Shown: positions 35,680 through 47,049 of the stretch, in pieces | How the letters are laid out: each line of letters opens with the position of its first letter | How positions within the stretch are numbered: position 1 is the stretch's first letter | Notes under the pieces: model-generated | Databases searched by the model: none | Told to the model about the DNA's origin: nothing | What the model saw: the letters and a program-made list of their open reading frames with translations, nothing else | Made by a program: the position numbers and the translations under genes | Source of the DNA: Cololabis saira | Taxonomy: Eukaryota > Chordata > Actinopteri > Beloniformes > Belonidae | NCBI RefSeq assembly: GCF_033807715.1 | Contig: NC_084596.1 | Span: forward strand, 37,736,958 to 37,800,957 | Reading direction: 5' to 3' | Length of the DNA: 64,000 nt

Positions 35680-38600
35680 TTGTAACTCTTAACCAAAGTC
35701 AGTCAAACTCAATTCCAGTAATGTCACAGAAAGAGACTTACTGTATGTCTAAAAGTCTGTTGCTCAAATGCATGATGGGAGCTTTTTCAATGCACAAACA
35801 GACAATCTAACCTAACTCAATTCAACTTTTCATTTTAATGACAAGATTATTTCTCATGCTTCCACTTCTGTGGAAAAGATCTGGTTTCAGCACATCTCCA
35901 GAAAAGTAAACGTAGGTTGTTTAAAGCACTATCTGGAAAGACCATTAGGCTATCTGTATTGCTCACAATTCATCCTCAATTAAATCAATCGAGACAATAG
36001 GACAATGTGGTTGGAGACAAAATTGCAATCAAATGAATCTTAATCAAAGTCCATGAATGGTTCAAGTGATGTTAATTTTCCTACTTTCAAACTATTTGAA
36101 ACAACAGTCATACTGAATGATTGCAGAAGAATGAGGTTCTGGGATCAGGATATACAAGCGTGGGACATCAAATAGACAATAAAACAGAGGGAAGAGAGCA
36201 CTCATGTAGGTGTCACTGTGCTAGAGATGCTGTGAAAAAACATCTAAAAAAAATAAACAGAAAAAACATGACAGTGTTGTAAGGTCTGTCTGTTTAAAGT
36301 TCTGACAGAGAAGAGATTTAAATCGTCTTCTAATGACAGACAATGAAAGGATAAAAGTAAGCATCTGCAGAGCCTCTTTATAAACCCGTGCACAAAGATG
36401 GACAATAGTAATACTCATGAGCTTTGGGCATGTCACTACTGTGACAGCAAAGCAAATGAACGAGTGCCAGATACGAAGACTCGATACAAAAAGGAAATGG
36501 TGTAGAAATTTGTATTCTCTTGAGTGAAGATATGTGTGTGAGGTAGAAATAGAACAGCCCTGCAATGTATTCAGCGTGGTATGGCTGCACTTTCATTATT
36601 GAGTTTCTGGGTGATGCTGCACTGCACTGCAGCAACAGCAGAACAGGGACCGACTGAACTAACCTGAGTTGACGGCACGTAAAGCTGCACGGACAGCATT
36701 GTCAGACGATTATTGAAATTTTTTTCATGTACTTTTACAGAAGATTAATGACACTGAATTTTTTTTTGTGCTGGGATAAACTGTGTTTCTAGTTTGTGTG
36801 GTCAATAATTTCTAATCAACTCATGCTTAAAAATAACATTCGTTAGGCTGGTTAGTTTTGTATGACTTTTCTAGTCTTTCAGACGAGGATAATTGGAAAA
36901 GAAATGCTTGAATTGTGGTGGAAGTGGGGTTCAGTTGCAGTGAAATTAACATTTTAATAGCAATGTATACTACAGCTTGCTAAATGGCCACAGTGTGGAA
37001 CCAACTTCCCTCTGAGACAGTTTCAGTGAAAGATAAGTGTTAAATCTTCCATTACATTCTAATTTACTTGATTGGACAACAGAGATTTTACTTTGGAGTA
37101 TAAATAATTGCCAAGTGACTATAATTACACCACTAAATTAATTAAAGTAAGTACATCGTGTGTCTGTTTTTCTTTTTTTACATTTTTTTTTATCGTTAAC
37201 AGTTTCCTGGGGTCTTACTGAAATGTGGTGGACATATTTTGCTGAAAAATACTGATATTCACAGTACAACAGTTCCTTGGGAAACTTTACAGCTCTTAAC
37301 TGCAGCTGGTTTTATGGGGTGAAGTCAACAACTCGACTCCGATCCAAACCTCCTTGTCCCTACAGTGGACCTCTTTCATGTTAAAATGGGTGTTGCATTT
37401 TATTGTCAACTATTTGAAGCTGAATGAATTCATAATAAACATGAGCCCACACTGTTTATTTGCAATAATTCATATTTCCACTTCCAAAATCTCCAAGAAA
37501 CCCCTCTGGTGATAAGCGTACTGCATTCATGTGCACATCAGCATTATCAATATTTAATACCTGCAGAGGCTACTGCACAGCTGGCTAGGAAGAGCCTAAT
37601 CTGGATCTGCAGGGTTTGAGATGGCACAAGTATCTGTTCAGTGGAATTACTATTCATCTTAATAAGATTAGAATTTTCTTCTTCTTTTTTGATCAGTTCA
37701 TCGTAGAAGTGAAACAAAAAAAAGAAATAGTGCTGAATGTGGTATGAATGTGAGCCATGTTCATTTCAGTGGTGTCACATTCAGGCGTATTCCCTGGAGT
37801 TGCAAGCAGGTCTAGATATCATACAATAACGATATTGGCTGAAGAATGTTGAAATATATTGCTGTGTTTCACTCCTCAATATATGGTAACATCTTTTGCA
37901 GTGTCTATTTATGCTTTGCTGTGTTTGTACATCTGATCCAGAGTAAAGAACTATTCTTTTTTACAGTCAGATAATTCCTTATTTGTTTTTCATCTAAATA
38001 CTATTTTTGTAAATAAATAAAGGGAATTTCAATGGCATGAAGCATCAACTACCGTACAATGGATGACGGATTAAATATGCACGCTCCCGTTGGGGCCTGA
38101 TCTGGATATGGATCAAGTTTCTTTACCAGTAGAGACTAAGTCTCTTTTGAAACTGATATTTCAATGTTACTATCCAAAACTTGAAACAAAAATGTTAAAC
38201 TTGGTACTCCTTAGAGGCATTTCTATTTGCAGGGATTCAGGGTAAACCCACTAGACAGGAACCTCTGACAGGGCCGACCACCTCCTCGGCACCTGCTGAC
38301 CATGTGAGAGCGCTAATGTGCATTTTTTGCTGTTTGCAAATAGCCAACAGCATAAAAGAGTCAAACAAGAAGAATGGAGCAAAAGAAAAAGGAGATGAAG
38401 AAACATGAAAACATGGGATGCTACTTGCGTTTTTTTTTTTTTTTAATGTATCTTGATCACTTTTTGCAGCCATTTTAAAGGTTCTACAGGAACAATATGA
38501 GGGTTTATAGAAGATGTTTGATCGGCAGGCATCCGGCTTCATCCTCTTTCTGACACCTGCTTGTAAGCTGTTTTTGACCTCTGGAGCTTTTGTTGATATT

Positions 38601-41600
38601 CTCAAGGTTTTTCTCCAGATGTACATCATGCCACAAGGTTCAGTGTTTGTACTGCTGGAAAATTTGTGTCTATTTGAACCCAGTTGCAAGTTAACTAGCT
38701 AAAAGTGCTGGGGTATTATTTATCTTAAAATGTCAGGATTTTAGATGCTTTTCCTGTCCTTTTTGTATGTTCTCCTCATTTAACTAATGTTACCACTTAT
38801 TTATGGGCCTCATTGCATTCATAACTTCAACTATGCACATTATTGTGCAAAAGTCTCAGACCCCTAGTTCTGTTGTTTTATCAGTTCATTCACCGGCTAG
38901 ATTTATTTTTACACATTTTTACTATGATACGGACAGAAAATGCAGTAAAATGAATCAGATGGCCAATTATTGGACATTTTTTCAGTTATTGGCCATAGAA
39001 AAACCCATATCAGTTGACCTCTGGGTAATGTACACAACATGTACACCACCCCCCACCCACACACACAATTTTCAATGAGAAGAGGTACTTGCACTTTTTG
39101 CTAGTATCTCCAGTTCGCTAGATTTATTACTAGCGCATTTTAGTAGCACACATAACATTTTGAAATAAATGGACAAAAAAAAATAATCCGTAAATCAGGA
39201 TAAATTAAGCATAACACGAAATTGATCTTCTATATGACAACTGATTATAGGACATACTATCCCATGGAGTTCCTAAAAAATATCAGACTTTCCTGCCTGC
39301 TTTCCTGCAGACGATGAGTGATACTTGGTTACTATTAATGACTTTTATTTGAGCCATATTTTGCAGATGCAATCTGACGATTTAGTAGGATGTTATGCAG
39401 ATGAACTTCCAGAGGTGTAATTCCATCGGTATGCGGTGTATGAGTGTATGCATGTGTGTATGTGCTGCACAGAAGAATACAAATGTCAGTTGAGGCCACT
39501 GTTGCTCATTTAGGTTAAACATTTCTTATTGTGCACAAGCAAATGACAACAAAATTCAAGTACACATTCTTTACAACCTTAAACTACATCCTGCTGTCAT
39601 CAGTGATGCTAGGAGGTGCCATTAGGACTAATATGAAATTAATAAATCTGGTTCTAATTAAAAAGACAATTAAGAGCAAGAGATACAGAACTTAAAAACT
39701 GCATACTTTCGACAACAGCCTATATCGAAAAAAAAAAAAAAAAGATTTATTAAAACAGCTTCTAAACTGCCAGCAGTAGAAAGACTTTGTTAGAAGATAT
39801 AGCTTTAAAGTTGTGCTATAAATGATACATTTTACTGATCAAGGACATCTTGTGCAACAGGTGAAGGCAAGTCTATTTGCCCCTTGCACACAGACCCCAA
39901 CTTTCAATTTTCCTCTAAACTATTGCATTTTCAAGTTAAATGAGGATGGTCCTATTTCTCTCTAAATTTAATTTTGGTTATTTTGTGTGAATTGCTTAAA
40001 TAAATTCAATTTAACATGTGATCAAGGTGGAATATTCATTTGTGAAACCATTTCAATATTGAATTCAATGCTTCAGAATGAGAAGTGCTGCATGTATATT
40101 GGGACAGAAATAACTCTCCACTGTCTGACTCTCCAGTTGCTAAGTTCCCCCTAACGATAGGTTTACTAGTTTGATTTAAATGCACGTTCTTTCTGCTTGT
40201 CAGCTAATTAACCAATTAACATTTATGTATTTGCATATTTCCTCTGAGCCACAGAGCTCCAGTGTTGCAAATCTATTAGGAAGAAATCATGCAGGAACTA
40301 AAACTTAATTAAAAATAATTATAGATAAATATATAAACAAAGCAGTGTGATTTCTTAAGGGTCACTCTTGATACACTGTTTAGTCTATTAGACCTGTTGT
40401 GAAAAGTCTCCCCAAAATGCTATATTTTTTGTTTTTTGCTATGCAGCAGAAAAAAAATCCATTATTTCAAACTCATTTTCAAAGAAATTTAATGTTTAAA
40501 TAAATACTCTAAGTGTCTTTTGATCTGTGTGTTTTGATCTGACACCCATCAGCAGGACCAAAATATGAATACAAATAAAAAATAATAAATTAAATACATA
40601 TAAAACAAAAAAAAAAAAAACATGGCAGAAAATATGATTCAATTAAGGATGTAAACATTGTTTCTGTAAGTTAGGTCCACGAGGTTGTCATTGTTATAAC
40701 CCCTTCGGTAAACAGCAGAATAGTATTTATAGCTCCTTCTTACCGTACCTTTTTCTCTTGTGTCAGGGCATTCAAGTGTTACCTGGGTCTCAGTGTTTTT
40801 CTCGAAGACAAAGAGCCCAGAGAGATCAGAGAAAACTAACCCTTCCAAGAACGGACAAGCTGCTCAACCACTTGAATCAAAGAAAGGAATAAGAGAAAAC
40901 CTGTGGGTTCGGGTGACTGACAATGGCATCCCTGGGGTAGAGCTGCTTGAAAGGCAAAGGCTATGAATTTCAAATTCGCAAGGACTTACTGAGCAGGAAA
41001 CATTTTAAAATTCTTGCAAAAGGAAGAACATGACCAATGTTGGAGCGCTTAAAACATTCAATAATCCCTTGCAAATCCATGATTTTTATTTTGAGGTTCA
41101 CAAGATGATGTTTGTGATCATATGAAGGCACATCTTCCCTTGTGTTTCCCTCTGGAGATTACTGCACCACCTAATGCAATGCGTTAGTTCCTGTGTCTTG
41201 AACAACCCCACCTGCAAGGCCCGAGTTGCTCAAATCACTCATCTGTTTTGTTTAAAATGGTGTAGTGCAAAGCAGCTGCTTGTTGTTTGTTTGAGGTATG
41301 CCAAATTGGCCACTAGACAGGCATTTCAAACATATGTTTCCTACTAATGTTATTGAGTAATGGAAGTCTTCTCTGCTAGAGATTAACTCTTTTGTGAGGT
41401 CTTTTTGGATTTGTGACTGTGTATACATTTAAATGTACATGAAAGTTCTACAACACACTAAAGGAAAGCAATAATATGTAACCTCTTAAATCTTTGCCTA
41501 TTTATCCTTCTTATTTGAGACTAAATGAGGCATTCGGGGTCAGAGCAAAAGCTAATTTTTGACATCTGTTCGCGTTGCACAGTGGGAGTTCCAGAGTTCA

Positions 41601-41875
41601 TGAAAATACACTGGATTTTTTATGGTTCAGTTCAAATCCCAGTCTTATGAGACAGATTGCTGAGAATTGAGTTATAATTAGGTAAGAGTGACAGCGTCTT
41701 TGAGGTAATTAAGCAGAAAAGGCTGATGAAATGTCCCTAGGTGGGCAGAAATGAAACAGTGGCAGGAAGTCTTTTCTAGTCTGGGATTAAAAATGATTAT
41801 TGGGCACTGATGTGTGAGAGCAAAATGAGGCAGAGGTGACATATACAGCGGTAGGCCACCTAATAAGGCCTCTGG
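35680..41875. other. Gene-free stretch
   Basis: No exon, RNA gene or recognisable transposon was identified. Homopolymer runs occur at 38430-38444 (T), 39729-39744 (A) and 40607-40620 (A), the last of which could be a retroposon tail without a recognisable body. Balanced segments at 37490-37680 and 38240-38400 are possible conserved non-coding DNA. The open frame 40760-40966 contains WVRVTDNGIPG, which looks cadherin-like but lacks support. Confidence 0.5.
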
Positions 41876-41879
41876 GTTG

Positions 41880-42080
41880 TAGATGTGTATTTGCTCCCAT
41901 GTTGGAGCTACTTATGCAAGCCTCAGAGCAATGCCACCCTCTTCAGCTCAGATACTTTATGATGCTATAATAGTTAGCCATGACAATATGCATCTAATTA
42001 CTGGGCTTTATGTGATTAGTGAGCATATCCATTCATCTAATGTGATTCGCATCATTACCGGGTGACTTCATTGGGAAGAT
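41880..42080. promoter_or_regulatory. Candidate homeodomain-rich conserved non-coding block
   Basis: Within 200 bases there are many ATTA/TAAT cores and an octamer-like ATGCATCTAATTA, plus GTGATTAG and CATCATTAC. The text is balanced in composition, low in simple repeats and has no coding signal. Such clustering is typical of developmental enhancers in fish gene deserts, but this is inference from motif content only. Confidence 0.28.
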
Positions 42081-45000
42081 GATCTGACTGCAGCCACAAA
42101 GGAGGGAGGGGTGTATGAGGGAGATGATGAAAGCTCATTTAATCTGAGTGCCTATTCCATATGATGAGGAAACAAATGTTTCCTCCCCTCAATGGTAATG
42201 ATTTGAAAGGATGAAACCATATCCACTAAATATGGCAAATATAAAAAGCCTACTTTAATGTATGGAATATATGATGGTGTCAGTTCATGTCAGGGTGGTC
42301 TGTAAAGACTGTTACGCAGGAGAGTCCCTAAGCATAAAAGCCTGCTTGTTTATTTCAGCTTCTAGGCAGCTTTTACATCAACAAGCTAGTATTTTCTAAC
42401 TACTACAGAGGGAGGACTGTGTTCAGAGGAATGAACTTTGAAACCTGGGATGAAAAAGTCACAAGTTTTGTTAAAGTTTGTTTATAATAACCTCAGACAT
42501 GGAATCGAACAGTGTAGCTTGTAGAAACAGCATGCGTTCTCTGTGAGCTCTCCTTGGAGAAAGAAAAAAAAAACTTTGGCTACAGCCTTCAAGCATCAAA
42601 GATAGGCAGAGAGGATCTCCAGTTTTTCAACAAATGCCTGAAAAAATGCCTGGAATTTTCCTTAAAAAAATATGAACACGATTTGCATATTTGTCTTTCT
42701 ACACAGTGTATATCATTAAATTATTAAAGAAATCTGGAAAACCTTAGGTGGCTAAAGCCTAGCTCGGCAGCAAAGGCACAAGCCTAGTTAGGCACATGGG
42801 AAAGGGAGTACATTAGAATACCGTCATCATGAACTACAATACAAAGCGGCATTCACGAATGCCACTTACGACTTGAATGTGCAATAAGAGAAGACTAACA
42901 TTCCTCCTGTCCAGAGTGGTGTCAACTTGTTTCGTTCAGAAGCATCTGGAAGGGACTATCACACAGCGGCACTGTGGTCAGACAAAGCCGTCATCCTGAC
43001 ATTTTAAGTTTAAAATGGGTGCCAGGTGCTCTCTACCTAAGATGAAAAGAACCTTTCAGACTGTTATCAGCATCAAGTCCAAAAGCCAGGCTCTATGATG
43101 GTATGAGATGGTATTAGTGTCCTTGGCAAAGGTTAATTACAGTTCTGCCATGGCAGCATTTTTGGAGACTAGTAGAGACTTTAGAGTAACACAATAAATA
43201 CTTTTTCTTTTCCAGCGATGTCTAATGATTTTTGGCAAGATAATGTACAACCACATTCTCCACACATTCAAAAGCAAAGCCAAGGAAGAAGAGGGTATCG
43301 GCATTAGACTTGCCTGCCTACACTATAGACATTGTGTGGAAAGCTTTGAAACGAACGCTGTAGCACCAACAAGCCTGATTATTGTGCACATTAAGATGTG
43401 TTTGCAGGAAGATTGTAAGTGTACTGTAAATAATAACGTGACATACTTCATCGCTTAGTATCATCAATGATTTAGGAAGGAATTGTATAAAAGCTGTACT
43501 GTCTAACTTTTTGTAGAGTGTTTTGCTGGCATGAAAGGCAGAATTGAATGCAAAATAACAAATGACATTAAGCCAAATCATGAAATATTTCAAGTTCATT
43601 GTGTCTAGACTAAAATAAAAGTGTAGTTAAATTCTTTGAATTTTCTATATCTTTCCAATTTTTTTTTATATTGTTTTCTTTATCTGGGGAGCTAGTCTCT
43701 GCTGGCTAATGATAAATGCATTATCAGTGATCATGGACAATCTAACCTCTGTAAAATATAGAAAGATTATCTGATGCTGATAAGCTTAACCATTAATGTG
43801 TTAACACCTCTGGCAAGGACTTGGATGCAGGGAAAGTTCATTTATATGTAAAAGCAATGATGCACCAACAAAGAATTATCATCTATACAAAAGGTATATG
43901 AAATGTCACAAACAACCACGGTAAAACCTTTTCTTTGCGAGTTGAGTACATGTCAGAAAATAATGTTGGAAAATACACTATCTGACCAATGGTTGGTCCA
44001 TTTTTTTTACCAGTGCTTACAATATGCATGGTATTATGCAATATAACTACATACATTTCTGCCCAGAGTTGCGTTAACGTTTTTCCAGGTTATTGCATTA
44101 ATGATGGGAGAGTTATTGCCTGGTAGGCACGATGGCTGCAGCTCTTCATACCCTCGCTCTCATTACCACACTGGGCAAATTGAACTCAGACTGAACTCAG
44201 ACTTTTTTTGGTTGTTCTTTGCGCTGTCAAGCAAACAGGGTTTCCTTTTACCTTTTTGGTTGGACTCCTTGATAAGTGGTCCTTACAGCACTGTTTGTTC
44301 CCACACCCTGATTTCTCTTCACATTGTGTGTGGTAATGCACACAATGCTTGATGCAGGTCAAAGGTTTGAGGCTCCATAAACATACCAGGATGTGTCTTG
44401 CGACATGGTTGTTTAAGAAATATGATGTGAGAAGAGTGAGAAATATCTTAAAATGAGAAGTGCAATTATGGCAACATGAGAAAAAACAAAACATGGATGC
44501 TACTATGTTGATTTCACTTCAGTTCCAAAAGGCACAAAAAAAAAAAAAAAAAAAAATCTCGTCAAAGTTAAAAGTCAGGTTAGGTTGTTTGACAAATGCT
44601 TATTCATCACTTAATTTTGGGCAATATGGAAAAAAAAAGATAAACTGTGTCCTTGGTACACAGATGTAACAGTCCAAAAAGACACACTCCATTTCAACTA
44701 GATTTACACAAATAAGTGTATTGATTCACTGTTTCTTTTGGAAAAATGGTGTTATTTGAAGATTAGGTTTTATGACTTGATCTTCAGAAAAGAGCCTCAT
44801 ATTACAAGAGTCCCAACAGAAGGTTTTTAAATATTTCATTTTATTCATTCCAATTATTGGCATGAAATAAAATATTGGTACCAAATTGGAATTGGGAAAT
44901 ATGCATAAAAATTAAATCCTGACATGAAGGACGCTAAATAAATGAATGAAAGATGTATGTATTTGTTACACCATTATATCACCCAGTTTTATACATATTT

Positions 45001-45293
45001 ATACCGAGCAGAGATGGAGAACTAGTTTGGTGCTCTGGTTGTTTCCATCTACATGAGAAAAAGCTGAATTCTGCTAATTAATGTGAGGCCACAACCCGGG
45101 AATACTTCTGGGGAAATCTACACCAAAACATCCTTGGGCAAGGAGAAAGTAATAAACACACACATCTGCAAACATGAAAACAGCGATGTCTGTTTTTCTC
45201 TTATGCAATGAGAAAATAATCCCCATATAATGTATATGTACATTTACACATAAACACAGACAAATATTTATATAAACACACACATACATATAA

Positions 45294-45295
<2 letters not shown>

Positions 45296-45324
<29 letters not shown>
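45296..45324. repeat. (CA)n microsatellite
   Basis: Perfect CA array of about 29 bp within a longer CATA/CACA-rich segment (45240-45330). Confidence 0.95.
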
Positions 45325-45328
<4 letters not shown>

Positions 45329-45556
45329 GTTTTATACACATATCTAATGTGACCAGTAACAAATTCGTCTTATGATAATGCATAAAACATATGCACATCT
45401 AGCATGCCTTACAGCAATCACAACAAGTCATAAATTCTACTGTAAAAATCCAATGAAAGTTCACGCACATACATTAAAATACTGTACACACACGATTACT
45501 ATTTGTAGAACTATGAGAACACTCAGCTGGCTTTTGAACGTTGACACAATTGTAAC

Positions 45557-45584
45557 TGACCTCAGGTCAACTCACCTCAGGTCA
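45557..45584 (+). promoter_or_regulatory. Tandem nuclear-receptor half-site cluster
   Basis: A 15-base unit occurs twice: CTGACCTCAGGTCAA then CTCACCTCAGGTCAG. Each unit holds an everted pair (TGACCT or TCACCT, one base, AGGTCA). Overall there are two AGGTCA half-sites in direct orientation 15 bases apart. AGGTCA is the half-site of many nuclear receptors. Function is inferred and a chance tandem duplication is equally possible. Confidence 0.3.
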
Positions 45585-46330
45585 GCAGGCAGTTGGATCA
45601 CAATAAATGGAAGTACTCTCAGAAGACGCAGGTCCAATTCTGGGAACAACTAAGAGGGCACCACCTGACGACCTGAGTGACCCCAACCAGTTACTGACAA
45701 ATAGCCAGTGAGAGATGCATTGCCAAATTTTAAATGCTTCATGCAGGATGATTTTGAAAGGTTTTTTTGTTGTAAAGGGAGCCACAGAATTTGTTTAGAT
45801 CCTGAAGTAATATGTTCAGATTTCTGTCTGTGTTTTTAAAATAAAAACAGTGTTTTTATTTTATTAGCACTTAATAAAATGAGTACAGCAAACTGCAGAT
45901 TTAAATCATTTTGTGAGAATGCCAGGTGATAAATAAGGTTTTTCATCAAGGGAATTGACAGCAGAGCATGTGGACATGTAGCTATAGCAACAATTTGATA
46001 TGTGACTAAAGTGATGTTACCTAGGGTCCAACAGGAAACAAAGATATTATCTCTATTATTAGAATTTTTTTTCTGGAAAGAAGCAACAAATTCAATATAT
46101 TTGGTAGCAGAAAGAAGTGCAGGCAGTGTGGACGCAGAGGGATTTATTTAGACTGACTATTGTGAATCGAATAGAAAATATAGAATCGAGAAGATTTTAT
46201 TCATTTATTGTTAATGTGCGTGTTCTTTTATTTGGAAAGAATCTCAAAATTAATGAAATTATAATTTTTTCTTTAATTTGCTTTTTTTCCTTGTTTCTTT
46301 TCGCAATCATTTCTTTTCGAAGTTCCCGGT

Positions 46331-46438
46331 GAACCATAAATCAGCCTTCAAGGCTGATTTATGGTTCCGCGTCACACCAACGCAGACCAGACAGCGTAGG
46401 TTACGCGGCGATTTAACGCAGAACCATAAATCAGGCTT
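46331..46438. mobile_element. Palindromic MITE-like repeat (copy 1)
   Basis: The core copy 46350-46438 begins AAGGCTGATTTATGGTTCC and ends GAACCATAAATCAGGCTT, so its two ends are inverted repeats. Just before it (46331-46348) lies GAACCATAAATCAGCCTT, the right end of another copy facing it. The same sequence family is found at 52075-52193 and in part at 35132-35172. It is a short non-coding inverted-repeat element with no transposase. The superfamily was not determined because no clear duplication was seen. Confidence 0.8.
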
Positions 46439-46664
46439 GAAGCTGCAGTCTGTCTGTGCTGATCACTGACACACCGGGTCGGAGCGGATTTGGTCATGAT
46501 GTTTAAACTGTGTTTTGTGATTAATAAGCACAGTTTTTAATTATTTTGCGTTGGATCAATGTAGCAAATAAAATCGTTGGGACCATCCAGCTCCTCAACC
46601 ATCAGATACGTGTTTCACATGAGCAGTTCAGGTAAAAACAGCAGTCAAACCAGCAAAATGTCAT

Positions 46665-46761
46665 TAACAAACTTATTTTATCAGGAATTAATATATTTCA
46701 TCCAGCAAAATGACATTTTGCTGGATGAAATATATTAATTCCTGATAAAATAAGTTTGTTA
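46665..46761. repeat. 97-bp near-perfect palindrome
   Basis: Two 48-bp arms (46665-46712 and 46714-46761) are exact reverse complements around a single central A at 46713. The arms start TAACAAACTTATTTTATCAG and end CCAGCAAAATG. The partial phrase CCAGCAAAATGTCATT also lies just upstream (46649-46664). The palindrome can form a hairpin or cruciform. It may be the product of an inverted duplication, a fold-back element or an assembly artefact. Confidence 0.97.
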
Positions 46762-46849
46762 GTGCACAGCTCTGCTCCTGTACACATGTGAATGAGTGTA
46801 CGTTTGTGTGTACACGAAAGTACAATCTGCATTGAGGCTTCTCGCTTCG

Positions 46850-47040
46850 GGAATCCCGGTCTGTGATTGGACGCTGCTTTGGCGTCGTCGCTAGTCATTT
46901 GCATAAAGTTCCGATTTTTCAACTCCAAATTGACGCGCTGCCTCTGCTGCTCCCGCTGCCTCTCGACGCGCGTTCTCATAGAAAATGAATGGCAGCCGGC
47001 TATGACGCCCGTGACGCTTTCAGTGTGAACGCAGGGTTAG
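46850..47040 (-). mobile_element. DNA-transposon terminus-like segment
   Basis: A GC-rich CpG-containing segment ends in GACGCTTTCAGTGTGAACGC followed by AGGGTT. Read from the right it begins AACCCTGCGTTCACACTG, which looks like the end of a known style of fish DNA transposon. It includes GAAAATGAATGGCAGCCGG just inside. The opposite end was not found, so it is a partial or single-ended copy at best. Confidence 0.4.
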
Positions 47041-47049
47041 GCATTCAGA

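Larger units (their letters stand above)
42085..46325. other. Gene-free stretch with simple repeats
   Basis: It contains an A-run at 44537-44557, a (CA)n tract at 45296-45324 and a nuclear-receptor-type repeat at 45557-45584. The frame at 43225-43458 follows a CCAG that resembles a splice acceptor, but it has no recognisable protein family. It is not called. Confidence 0.45.

Noticed and set aside
40760..40966. Open frame containing WVRVTDNGIPG, reminiscent of a cadherin repeat
   Set aside because: Only one short match without the DxNDNxP or LDRE motifs, and no splice-flanked exon or neighbouring exons.
43225..43458. Frame preceded by a pyrimidine tract and CCAG, resembling an internal exon
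   Set aside because: The protein has no recognisable family, and a weak acceptor alone occurs often by chance.
43977..44110. TACACTATCTGACCAAT resembling a Tc1 terminus
   Set aside because: There is no matching opposite end, no TA pair at consistent positions and no transposase frame nearby.
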